Assembly (NCBI GenBank): GCA_025463515.1
Contig: JAODAQ010000013.1
Location: 1-64,000 of the forward strand
Length of the DNA stretch: 64,000 nucleotides
DNA from: Rhodoglobus sp.
GTDB lineage: Bacteria; Actinomycetota; Actinomycetes; Actinomycetales; Microbacteriaceae
Reading direction: 5' to 3'
Shown here piece by piece: positions 38,873 to 51,200 of the stretch. Below the pieces are notes generated by a model that searched no databases, was not told where the DNA came from, and saw nothing but the letters and a program-made list of their open reading frames with translations. The first letter of the stretch is position 1; each line of letters opens with the position of its first letter. The translations under genes and the position numbers were made by a program.

Positions 38873-40517
38873 GCCCGCCGCCGACGGTGACGACCGCGAT
38901 CGAGCCGGTGGGCGTGGCGCCGATCTCCGCCTCGGCGATGTCGATCACCGACTCCTCGGCCTGCTGGGCCAGGGTCTCGGCAGCCGTCTTAGTGGACAGG
39001 GACTTGTTCGGCAGGAAGATGATCGCGAGCAGGCTCAGGAAGGCGAGCGGGATCGCGACGATGAACGCGTCGGCAATGCCGTTGCCGTAGGCCGACTCGA
39101 CGATCACGCGGATCGCGTGGGGCAGCGAGCTCACGTCGGGCAGGTTGCCCGTGCCGAGCGCCTTGAGCGCGTCGACCTCGTCAGCGGAGCTCGGCACGAA
39201 GCCGTCCAGAGAGCTCTTGATGTGGCTCGTGACCTGGCTCGCGAGGATCGACCCCATGATCGTGACCCCGATGGCACCAGCGACCGAGCGGAAGAACGCG
39301 ACGTTCGAGGTCGCCGCGCCCAACTGGGCGGCAGGAGTGTCGTTCTGCACGACGAGGCTGAGGTTCTGCATCACCATGCCGAGGCCCGCGCCGAGGATGA
39401 CCATGTAGACCGAGACCCACAGGAAGTCGGTGTCGTAGCGGAGAGTGGACATGAGGGTCACGCCGACCAGCACCAGCACGGAACCGCCGACCATCCACCG
39501 CTTCCACTTTCCGAAGCGGCTGATGAACTGCCCGATGATGATCGACGCGAGCATCTGGCCCAGCACGAGGGGGATCGTCATGAGGCCCGACTGGGTCGGG
39601 TTGGCGCCGCGCGCGAGCTGGAAGTACTGGGCGAGGAACACGCTCGTCGAGAACATGGCGACGCCGACGGCGATGCTCGCCACCACCGAGAGTGTGAACG
39701 TGCGGTTCTTGAACAGGGCCATCGGCACGATCGGCTCGCTCACGCGGAACTCCGTCACGACGAAGCCGATGAGCGAGAGCACGGATACCCCGACGAGCGC
39801 GTAGCTCATCATCGAGTTCCACTCGAACTGGTTGCCGCCCATCGACACCCAGATGAGCAGGAGCGAGACGCCGAGGGCGAGCAGCGCGGCGCCGACGAAG
39901 TCGATGCGCACCTTGCGGTTCGCGCGCGGCAGGTGCAGCGTGCGCTGGATGATGATGATCGCCGCGACCGCGATCGGCACGCCGATGAAGAAGTTGGCGC
40001 GCCAGCCGAAGGCGTCGGTGATGATGCCGCCGAGCAGCGGGCCGCCGATGGTCGCGACGGCCATGACGCCGCCGACGATGCCCATGTACTTCCCGCGCTC
40101 GCGCGGGCTGATGATGAGGGCCACGGCCACGAACACGAGCGATGTGAGGCCGCCGGCGCCGATGCCCTGCACGACGCGAAGTGCGATGAGCATCGCGGTG
40201 CTGGTCGAGAAGCCGGCGATGACCGTGCCGAGCACGAAGAGGCCGAGCGAGAGCTGCAGCAGCAGCTTCCGGTCGAGCAGGTCGCTCAGCTTGCCCCAGA
40301 TCGGGGTCGAGACCGCGGTCGCGAGGAGGCTGGCCGTGATGACCCACGTGTAGGAGGCCTGGTCGCCGCCGAGGTCGGCGATGATGCGGGGCAGCGAGGT
40401 CGACACGACGGTCCCCGAGAGGATCGCGACGAACATGCCCATGATGAGCCCGGAGAGGGCGATGAGGATCTCGCGCTGCGAGCGCTTCTGATCCGGCAGA
40501 GGAAGTGAAGTAGACAA
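38850..40517 (-). CDS. MFS transporter, DHA2-like multidrug exporter
   Basis: SGTVVSTSLPRIIADLGGDQASYTWVITASLLATAVSTPIWGKLSD. Confidence 0.92.
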   Translation of the reverse strand: MSTSLPLPDQKRSQREILIALSGLIMGMFVAILSGTVVSTSLPRIIADLGGDQASYTWVITASLLATAVSTPIWGKLSDLLDRKLLLQLSLGLFVLGTVIAGFSTSTAMLIALRVVQGIGAGGLTSLVFVAVALIISPRERGKYMGIVGGVMAVATIGGPLLGGIITDAFGWRANFFIGVPIAVAAIIIIQRTLHLPRANRKVRIDFVGAALLALGVSLLLIWVSMGGNQFEWNSMMSYALVGVSVLSLIGFVVTEFRVSEPIVPMALFKNRTFTLSVVASIAVGVAMFSTSVFLAQYFQLARGANPTQSGLMTIPLVLGQMLASIIIGQFISRFGKWKRWMVGGSVLVLVGVTLMSTLRYDTDFLWVSVYMVILGAGLGMVMQNLSLVVQNDTPAAQLGAATSNVAFFRSVAGAIGVTIMGSILASQVTSHIKSSLDGFVPSSADEVDALKALGTGNLPDVSSLPHAIRVIVESAYGNGIADAFIVAIPLAFLSLLAIIFLPNKSLSTKTAAETLAQQAEESVIDIAEAEIGATPTGSIAVVTVGGGRAGDGER

Positions 40518-40535
40518 AAGAAAATCCCTAACAAA

Positions 40536-40585
40536 AGTTGATGTAAGTCAACTATATACAGATAGATGACCTTAGTCAACTATCT
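40536..40585. promoter_or_regulatory. Predicted MarR operators (two adjacent inverted repeats)
   Basis: AGTTGA-tgtaag-TCAACT (40536-40553) and AGATAGatGAC-ctta-GTCaaCTATCT (40560-40585) upstream of the MFS gene. Confidence 0.65.
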
Positions 40586-40605
40586 GGGCGTGGAAGGATC
40601 GGACC

Positions 40606-41229
40606 ATGACGGAGACGCAGAGCGCAGCCGAGTACTGGGAGAACCGCTACCGCGAGAACGGCAAGTCGTGGAGCGGCAGCGCGAACGCCGCACTCGTGCG
40701 CGAGATCAACGGCGTCGCGCCCGGCTCGGCGCTAGACCTCGGCTGCGGCGAGGGCGGCGACGCGCTCTGGCTCGCGCACCTGGGCTGGTCGGTGACGGCG
40801 GTGGATATCGCGCCCTCCGCCCTCGCGATCGGCGCCGCCGAGCAGCAGCCCGGCGATGACATCACCTGGATCGCCGCGGACCTCTCCGACTGGTTGCCGC
40901 CGCGCAGCTACGACCTGGTCTCCTCCTGCTTCCTGCACTCCACGGTCGACCTGCCGCGCGAGCGGATCCTCCGCCGGGCCGCGACCGCAGTGGCGCCGGG
41001 CGGGCAGTTGCTCGTCGTCGGGCACTCCGGCGCGCCGCACTGGGACGCGCCCGAAGGCCACCATCACCACGCGCCGGAGGAGCTCCCGACGCCGGACGAG
41101 GTGCTCGCGAGCCTCCAGCTGGAGGACGGCGACTGGGACGTGCTGACGAACGAGCTCGTCGAGCGCCCGGACGCGAGGCTGGGCACGACCATCGACGGCA
41201 TTCTCAGGCTGCGCCGGCGGGTTGAGTAG
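40606..41229 (+). CDS. Class I SAM-dependent methyltransferase
   Basis: ALDLGCGEGGDALWLAHLGWSVTAVDIAPSAL. Confidence 0.9.
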   Translation: MTETQSAAEYWENRYRENGKSWSGSANAALVREINGVAPGSALDLGCGEGGDALWLAHLGWSVTAVDIAPSALAIGAAEQQPGDDITWIAADLSDWLPPRSYDLVSSCFLHSTVDLPRERILRRAATAVAPGGQLLVVGHSGAPHWDAPEGHHHHAPEELPTPDEVLASLQLEDGDWDVLTNELVERPDARLGTTIDGILRLRRRVE

Positions 41230-41294
41230 GGCGCTCTCGCGCTCGTGTCGAAACCTGGTTTGATACGGCCCCGGCGGGCCTACTTAACTCGCTA
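41217..41294. repeat. Dispersed palindromic repeat, family 1, copy c
   Basis: gcgggttgagtag...tcgaaacctggtttgata...cctacttaactcgc; degenerate relative to copy b. Confidence 0.8.
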
Positions 41295-41299
41295 CGCCG

Positions 41300-41815
41300 C
41301 TAGTTGGCGAGCTGCTCCTCGCGGTGCGGGAGCTTCCAGCCGGGCCGCACGTAGTGGCACGTGTAGCCGTTGGGGAGCTTCTCGAGGTAGTCCTGGTGCT
41401 CCTCCTCGGCCTCCCAGAACTCGCCGGCGGGCTCGACCTCGGTGACGACCTTGCCGGGCCAGAGGCCGGAGGCGTCGACATCCGCGATCGTGTCGATGGC
41501 GACCTTGTGCTGCTCCTCGTTCGTGTACGAGATGAGCGACCGGTAGGCGCGGCCTACGTCGTTGCCCTGGCGGTCACGGGTCGACGGGTCGTGGATCTGG
41601 AAGAAGAACTCCAGCAGGTCGCGGTACGAGATCAGCGAGGGGTCGAAGACGATCTCGACGGCCTCGGCGTGGTCGCCGTGGTTGCGGTAGGTGGCGTTGG
41701 GGGTGTCTCCACCCTCGTAGCCGACTCGGGTCGAGATGACTCCGGGGCGGCGGCGCAGCAGCTGCTGGGCTCCCCAGAAACATCCGCCAGCGAGAATCGC
41801 GGTCTCAGTTGCCAT
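41300..41815 (-). CDS. msrA: Peptide-methionine (S)-S-oxide reductase
   Basis: [32 protein letters not shown]. Confidence 0.96.
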   Translation of the reverse strand: MATETAILAGGCFWGAQQLLRRRPGVISTRVGYEGGDTPNATYRNHGDHAEAVEIVFDPSLISYRDLLEFFFQIHDPSTRDRQGNDVGRAYRSLISYTNEEQHKVAIDTIADVDASGLWPGKVVTEVEPAGEFWEAEEEHQDYLEKLPNGYTCHYVRPGWKLPHREEQLAN

Positions 41816-41817
41816 GA

Positions 41818-42276
41818 TCAGGCCTCCTTCGTGGTGAACAGGCTCCGGTAATCACCGTAGCCCTGGCTCTCGAGATCATCCACCGGGATGAACCGCAGGG
41901 CCGCAGAATTGATGCAGTAGCGCATGCCGCCGTCGGCAACGGGGCCGTCGTCGAACAGGTGCCCGAGGTGGCTGTCGCCGTTGGCGGAGCGGACCTCGGT
42001 GCGCTTCATCCAGAGCGTGCGGTCAGACTTCTCGACCACGTGCGCCTTCTCGATGGGCCGGGTGAAGCTAGGCCAGCCCGACCCGCTGTCGAACTTGTCG
42101 GTGGAGGAGAACAGGGGCTCGCCCGAGACGATGTCGACGTAGATCCCGTCATCGTGGTTGTTCCAGAACTCGTTGCGGAACGGCGGCTCTGTGGCGCTCT
42201 CCTGGGTGACCGCGAACTGCTCTGGCGTGAGCTGGTCGATCGCGGTAGAAGACTTGCGGTACTCGGTGGTGCTCAT
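41818..42276 (-). CDS. msrB: Peptide-methionine (R)-S-oxide reductase
   Basis: [44 protein letters not shown]; start [10 protein letters not shown] at 42276. Confidence 0.96.
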   Translation of the reverse strand: MSTTEYRKSSTAIDQLTPEQFAVTQESATEPPFRNEFWNNHDDGIYVDIVSGEPLFSSTDKFDSGSGWPSFTRPIEKAHVVEKSDRTLWMKRTEVRSANGDSHLGHLFDDGPVADGGMRYCINSAALRFIPVDDLESQGYGDYRSLFTTKEA

Positions 42277-43202
42277 GGGATCGGCTCCTCTGTGGGCAGC
42301 TGGCTGCGGCCCTCGGTGGGTACAACAGGGAGGTCGTCCGGAACGTTCCCGCGGCGCGTGACCAGCCAGGAACCTGCCAGGACCAGGGCGAAGCCGAGCA
42401 CCGTCCAGACCGTCACGCGCTCGCCCAGCACGATCACGCCGGCGAGGATCGCGACCGCCGGGTTCACGTAGGTGATGGTCGTGGCCTTGACCGGGCCGAT
42501 CTCCGCGACGAGGCCGATCATGAGGAGGAAGGCGAGCCCGCTGCACACGACCGCCAGCACGATGATCGCGATCGTGACCGGCGCGGACGGCCAGACCGCC
42601 GGCCAGCTCCCGGTGAGCACGACGAGGGGGATGTAGGCGATAGCCGCCCCGGCAAGGGAGACGGCGACCACCCCGACGCCGGGGAGATCGGGCATCCAGC
42701 GGGAGAGGATCGCGGGCCCGAGCGCGTAGCCCACGACCACGACCGCCATCTCGGCGACGCTGAACAGGTCGGAGCCGCCCACGTCGAGGCCGACGAGGGC
42801 GGCGACCCCGAGCATCCCGATCGCGATGCCCAGCCAGTTCACCCCCGACAGCCGGGCGGGCCGACCGAGGAGGAATGCGACCCCCACGCCCGCGAGCGGC
42901 ACCGCGGCCAGCAGCAGGCCCGCCGTGGAGCTGGGCAGGTGCTGCTCGGCGGAACTCAGGAAGTACCACGGGATGACGATCTCCACGATCGTGTACGCGA
43001 GCATCGGCTTCCAGCGGCGCAGCACGGGCCCGACCTCCTTGCGGAAGAAGGCCAGCGGCAGGAGCAGGACCGCCGCGAGCCCCGACCTGGCGAGCACCAC
43101 CATCCCTGGCTCGAGCTCGCCGACGGCGATCTTGATGAAGAGGTAGGGGATGCCCCACGCCAGGCCAAGGGCAGCGAAGAGCAGGATTCCGCGTCGAGTC
43201 AC
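42273..43202 (-). CDS. EamA/DMT family transporter
   Basis: Ten hydrophobic segments in two EamA-like halves. Confidence 0.88.
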   Translation of the reverse strand: MTRRGILLFAALGLAWGIPYLFIKIAVGELEPGMVVLARSGLAAVLLLPLAFFRKEVGPVLRRWKPMLAYTIVEIVIPWYFLSSAEQHLPSSTAGLLLAAVPLAGVGVAFLLGRPARLSGVNWLGIAIGMLGVAALVGLDVGGSDLFSVAEMAVVVVGYALGPAILSRWMPDLPGVGVVAVSLAGAAIAYIPLVVLTGSWPAVWPSAPVTIAIIVLAVVCSGLAFLLMIGLVAEIGPVKATTITYVNPAVAILAGVIVLGERVTVWTVLGFALVLAGSWLVTRRGNVPDDLPVVPTEGRSQLPTEEPIP

Positions 43203-43290
43203 CTACACATTGTGGCCGCCGGAGCCGACCCCCGTCGCGGCGGCGCCGAAAGCGGCGGGTGTTCGACGGTCGCTGGCGGGAATGGGCCTG

Positions 43291-43373
43291 GCGTGTCCCC
43301 TTTGGCGCGTTCCCCTTGGCGCGTTCCCCTTGGCGCGTCCCCTTGCGCCCTCCCTTTGCGCCGTCCCTTTGGC
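43291..43373. repeat. Short tandem repeat, about six 13-14-bp units (gcgcgttccccttg)
   Basis: gcgtgtcccctttg|gcgcgttccccttg|gcgcgttccccttg|gcgcgtccccttg|cgccctccctttg|cgccgtccctttg. Confidence 0.8.
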
Positions 43374-43374
43374 A

Positions 43375-43676
43375 CTCACCGAATTCAGGACATCGCCGGC
43401 CAGATCGCGACCCGTGAAACGTTCCAAAGGGGAGTTGTTGCGGCCGCCCGAGTGTCTTTCGTAAGAACTGGCCTTTGGATCGTTTCAGCGGCACGGGCTC
43501 GCGCGGCAGCGGCAGCGGCACGGGCTCGCGGGATGGCGGCGCCGCGAGAAGGGCACCGCGGTAGGCCGCGCGGGGCAGGTCGCGGCCTGTATGAGGGACC
43601 GCTCGCGTTGGCAACCCGCACTTTGGGAGCGGGACCCTCGCGGGGTGGGCGACACTCATGTCCTGAGTTCGGTGAG
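43375..43676. repeat. Dispersed nested-palindrome element, family 2, copy A
   Basis: Terminal inverted repeats CTCACCGAATTCAGGAC / GTCCTGAGTTCGGTGAG (16/17); inner inverted repeat 43416-43436 / 43466-43486 (18/21). Confidence 0.8.
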
Positions 43677-43715
43677 CGGCGAGAGGGTCCGCCCCCGGGC
43701 GCCCGAGCTCGACCC

Positions 43716-44516
43716 CTAGCCGAGGCGCTCCCGCAGGAACGCCACGACCCGTTCACGCGCGGCGAGGGCCGGGTGATCCGGCACGTCCCGCACCTCGCTC
43801 GTGAGCACGGAATGCGCAGTGGAGGCAAAGCCGCCCGCGTTGCCCGGTGAGGAGTCGAGCTCGATGACCTCGAAGGCGTCGCCGAGCCGCGCTGTGAGGG
43901 TGTTGAACCTGGCGCGCGGGGAGTTGGAGTCCTCGCTGAAGCGCAGTCCGATCGCGCACAGCTCGCCGGCGGAGGCGCGCGCCGCGACCCGGTCGAGCTC
44001 GGCGGACGACAGGCCCGGGTCCAGGCGGCGGGCGCCGCCGACCGGGAACGGCACCGAGGGCTGGCTCGCCACCGCCGCCAGAACCGACTCCTCCACAGCG
44101 ACGGCGAGCGCGAACCCTCCCGTGAAGCACATGCCGATGACCCCGACACCGCTGCCGGGGGTACGGGCTGCGAGGTCCGCCGCCACGGCGCGGAGGTAGT
44201 CCGCGATCGGGCGGTGCGCGTCGGTGGCGAACGCCCGGAACTCCGCCGAGACGCAGATCCGCGCGAGCGTGCGGACCGTGTATCCGGCCGTCATGGACCG
44301 GCCCGGCTCGCCGAACGGCGACGGGACGACCACGGTGAAGCCCTCGTCGACGAGATGGTCGGCGAGCCCGAGCACCTCCGGAGTGATGCCCGGGAGCTCC
44401 GGGATCAGCACCACGCCCGGGCCGCTCCCCTTCTCGAAGCAGTCGTAGGTGAGACCGGCACCGGTGAAGGGCGCGCGGGTCCATCCGGTCAACGTTGAGA
44501 CGGGGGCGTCGGACAT
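43716..44516 (-). CDS. Dienelactone hydrolase family protein
   Basis: [54 protein letters not shown] nucleophile elbow with Cys. Confidence 0.9.
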   Translation of the reverse strand: MSDAPVSTLTGWTRAPFTGAGLTYDCFEKGSGPGVVLIPELPGITPEVLGLADHLVDEGFTVVVPSPFGEPGRSMTAGYTVRTLARICVSAEFRAFATDAHRPIADYLRAVAADLAARTPGSGVGVIGMCFTGGFALAVAVEESVLAAVASQPSVPFPVGGARRLDPGLSSAELDRVAARASAGELCAIGLRFSEDSNSPRARFNTLTARLGDAFEVIELDSSPGNAGGFASTAHSVLTSEVRDVPDHPALAARERVVAFLRERLG

Positions 44517-44552
44517 GCACCCATTGTCGCCCCTGCGCGGTACCGTCGGAAC

Positions 44553-47445
<2,893 letters not shown>

Positions 47446-47534
47446 TTCGGGCGCTCCCCTGGTCCGTTCACCTGCGCGGAATAGGATCGCCCCCACCGGG
47501 GCCGCGGCGCCCCGAGACGAACAGGATCAGGACC

Positions 47535-47891
47535 ATGGCATCCAAGAAGTCGAAGAAGAACGACAAGGGCTCGGGCAAGGCGGGCAAGGCGGAGGACAAG
47601 GCCGTGAAGAAGGCCGCCGAGAAGGCCGCGAAGCTCGCCAAGAAGGCCAAGGAGGCCGCCAAGGCAGAGGCCGAGAAGGCCCGCAAGAAGGCGAAGAAGG
47701 AAGCCAAGAAGGTCCGAGAGGCGACCGAGAAGGCGGCCCGCAAGGCCAAGGAGCACGCCAAGGATGCCGCCGCCGACGCCCCTTCCGACGACTGGTCGGT
47801 CGTCGCCCTCCGAGCCCGCGCCCGCGAGGTCGGCCTCACCGGCTATTCGAAGCTCACCAAGGCCGAACTACTGGCCGCCCTGCGAGGTTAA
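47535..47891 (+). CDS. Lys/Ala-rich histone H1-like protein with C-terminal SAP/Rho-N-like motif
   Basis: MASKKSKKNDKG...KKAAEKAAKLAKKAKEAAKAEAEKARKKAKK... then VVALRARAREVGLTGYSKLTKAELLAALR. Confidence 0.85.
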   Translation: MASKKSKKNDKGSGKAGKAEDKAVKKAAEKAAKLAKKAKEAAKAEAEKARKKAKKEAKKVREATEKAARKAKEHAKDAAADAPSDDWSVVALRARAREVGLTGYSKLTKAELLAALRG

Positions 47892-47952
47892 CCCTTCCTG
47901 TGAATCGCGTCGGGCCATTGCGGTTCGGCGATCGCGGGAGGACGCTCAACCC

Positions 47953-48162
47953 ATGACGACTGACATGAGCGACGACGAGGTCATGGCGCAGGTCGCCCAG
48001 AAGCTGAGCGAGAAGAACGCCGACATCCCGCGGGACGTCATCGACGGCGTGGTCCGCGAAGAGTACTTCGCGATCGCGGGCCGGCCCGTGCGCGACTACC
48101 TCTCGGTCCTCACCGAGCGTGCCGCGAAGAGACGGCTCAAGAAGCTCGCGAAGGCCTCCTGA
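47953..48162 (+). CDS. Small hypothetical protein
   Basis: MTTDMSDDEVMAQVAQKLSEKNADIPRDVIDGVVREEYFAIAGRPVRDYLSVLTERAAKRRLKKLAKAS. Confidence 0.65.
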   Translation: MTTDMSDDEVMAQVAQKLSEKNADIPRDVIDGVVREEYFAIAGRPVRDYLSVLTERAAKRRLKKLAKAS

Positions 48163-48208
48163 CGGATCTGTTCATCTCGCGTTTCACCGCAGGGGACAGG
48201 ATGACCGG

Positions 48209-51200
48209 ATGCAGCCCGCCGGAGTCCTGAGCGCCGGTGACCGGGCGCCCGCGCCCCGGACGCTGCTCGACATCCTCCGCGAGACGACGGCGCGGCATCC
48301 CGAGGCCTCCGCCCTCGACGACGGGTTCGGCGCGCTCAGCTACCGCGAGCTCACGGCACGTGTCATCCGGACCGCCGCCCGGCTCAACGCGGCCGGGGTG
48401 CGCCGCGGCGACCGCGTCGGCATCCGGATGCCGTCGGGCTCGCGCGAGCTCTACATCTCGATCCTCGGCATCATGGCGGCGGGCGCCGCGTACGTGCCGG
48501 TCGATGCGGACGATCCGGATGAGCGCGCGGACCTGGTCTTCGGCGAGGCCGGCGTCCGCGGGGTGATCGGTGCTGACGGCGTGCTCAGCCTGTCGGCACC
48601 GGACCTGAGCGTGGTCTTCAGCGATGCCCTGTTCGACGGCGCGCCGCCGCATCCCAGCACCGCCTCCCGCTCGATCGTGCAGCCTCCCACCCCCGCCGAC
48701 GACGCCTGGGTGATCTTCACCTCGGGCTCGACGGGCACGCCCAAGGGCGTTGCGGTGAGCCATCGCTCAGCGGCGGCGTTCGTCGATGCCGAGGCCCGCC
48801 TGTTCCTTGCGAGCGAGCCGCTCGGCCCTGAGGACCGGGTGCTCGCCGGCCTCTCGGTGGCATTCGACGCGTCGTGCGAGGAGATGTGGCTCGCGTGGCG
48901 CAACGGCGCCTGCCTCGTGCCCGCGCCGCGCTCGCTCGTGCGCAGCGGGATGGACCTCGGCCCCTGGCTCACGGCGCGCGGCATCACGGTCGTCTCGACA
49001 GTCCCCACGCTCGCCTCGCTCTGGCCCGCAGAGTCGCTCGAGAACGTGCGGCTGCTCATCTTCGGCGGCGAGGCCTGCCCGCCCGAGCTCGCCGAGCGGC
49101 TCGCGGTCGACGGCCGCGAGGTGTGGAACACCTACGGCCCCACCGAGGCGACGGTGGTCGCGTGCGCCGCGCTGCTCGACGGCTCCGACCCTGTGCGCAT
49201 CGGGCTGCCGCTCGACGGCTGGGACCTCGCCGTGGTCGACGCGAACGGCCAGCCGGTCGCCGAGGGCGAAGTGGGCGAGCTCATCATCGGCGGCGTCGGG
49301 CTCGCGCGCTACCTCGACCCCGCCAAGGACGCCGAGAAGTACGCCCCGCACGAGCAGCTCGGGTGGGCCCGCGCCTACCGCAGCGGCGACCTCGTGCGGT
49401 TCGAGGCCGCGGGGCTCGTCTTCCAGGGGCGCGCGGACGACCAGGTGAAGGTCGGCGGCCGGCGCATCGAGCTGGGCGAGATCGAGTCCGCGCTGCAGGA
49501 GCTGCCGGGCGTCTCCGGCGCCGCCGCGGCCGTGCGGCAGACGGAAGCCGGCAACCAGGTGCTCGTCGGCTACCTCGCCGTCGTCTCTCCGGAGAGTTTC
49601 GACCGCGCCGCGGCGATCGCCGAGCTTCGGGAGCAGCTTCCCGCCGCGCTGGTGCCACTGCTGGCCCTTGTCGACCAGCTGCCGGTGAGAACCTCCGGAA
49701 AGGTGGACAGGGCTGCGCTGCCATGGCCGCTGCCGGGACTGCTCGACAGCTCCTCGGGCCTGGACCCGGCGGCGGAGCGACTGGCGCAGCAGTGGCAGGC
49801 TGTGCTGGGCATCCCGGTCGCCGACCTCTCTGCCAATTTCTTCGACCTGGGCGGCGGCTCGCTCGCGGCCGCCCAGCTCGTCGCGCGGATCCGGGAGGAC
49901 GACCCGGAGTTCACCGTCGCCGAGATCTACACCCACCCGCGGCTGGGCGCGATGGCGGATGCCCTCGCCGCCCGCGTGCCGGAGACCCCCGTCGAGCCCC
50001 GCGAGTTCCACCGCGTGAAGCCCACCCCGGCCCGCATGCAGTGGCTGCAGACGCTGCTCGGCATCCCGCTGTACGTGCTGAGCGGAGTGCGCTGGCTCGT
50101 GTACCTGCTCGTCGCGGGAGCGATCCTCGTGCCGCTGGGCGGGTTCGGCTTCATCCCCGTGGTGGTGCCGGCACTGCTCATCCCCGCGATCGTGCTGTTC
50201 GCGACCCCGCTGGGCCGGATGGCGGTCGCCGTCGTGTGCGCGCGGCTCCTGCTCCTCGGCCTCAGGGCCGGGGACTACCCGCGCGGCGGCAGCGTGCACC
50301 TGCGCCTGTGGCTCGCGGAGCAGGCGGCGCACCTCATCGGGGCCGTGAGCCTCGCCGGGGCGCCGTGGATCACCTACTACGCGCGGGCGCTCGGCGCGAA
50401 GATCGACCACGAGGTCGACCTGCACACCCTCCCGCCCATCACCGGGATGCTGACCGTGGGGTTCGGGGCCTCCATCGAGCCCGAGGTCGATCTGTCGGGG
50501 TACTGGATCGACGGCGACATCCTGCGGATCGGGGCCATCCGCATCGGAGCGCACAGCTCGATCGGCGCCCGCAGCACGCTCCTGCCCGGCACCCGCGTGG
50601 GCAAGCACGCCGAGATCGCCGCGGGCTCTGCGGTGTTCGGGCGCGTGCCGGCCGGGCAGCTGTGGGCGGGGTCGCCCGCGCAGCGGGTCGGGCGCAGCAC
50701 TGCCTGGTGGCCCGATCAGCGCCCGCCGCGCGCGCGGCGCTGGCTCGCGGCGTTCGGGGCATCCTCGATCGCGCTCTCACTGCTGCCCCTCATCGCCCTC
50801 GCGAGCGGCGGCGTGGTCGTCGCACTCGCTGTCCGTGGCTCCGCGACCGCGTGGGATGTCGCCTGGCGCGCGCTCGGCGCGCTCACTCCCGCGACGCTCG
50901 TGGCCGGGGTCGTGCTGGCCGGCCTCGTGGTGATCACGGTCAGGCTCCTGGGGCTCGGGCTGCGCGAGGGCACCTTCCCCGTCCGCAGCCGCATCGGCTG
51001 GCAGGTGTGGAGCACCGAGCGAGTGCTCGACCTCTCCCGTACCGTCCTGTTCCCGCTCTACGCGAGCCTCTTCACCCCGGTCTGGCTGCGGATGCTCGGG
51101 GCAAAGGTCGGGCGCGACGTCGAGGCCTCGACGGTGCTGCTCGTGCCGTCGATGACCACGATCCGCGACGGGGCCTTCCTCGCCGATGACACGATGATCG

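Noticed and set aside
38808-40508. 566-aa plus-strand ORF opposite the MFS exporter
   Set aside because: Acidic/His-rich shadow ORF; the TM pattern and motifs lie on the minus strand.
43291-43373. Possible CRISPR array
   Set aside because: Units are contiguous 13-14-bp tandem repeats without spacers, and no cas genes are present; no CRISPR array was found in the window.
48767-51189. Large overlapping ORFs (48767-50608 minus, 48874-51189 plus frame 2) within the NRPS-like gene
   Set aside because: Arg/Ala-rich out-of-frame translations without motifs; the A-domain frame is clear.
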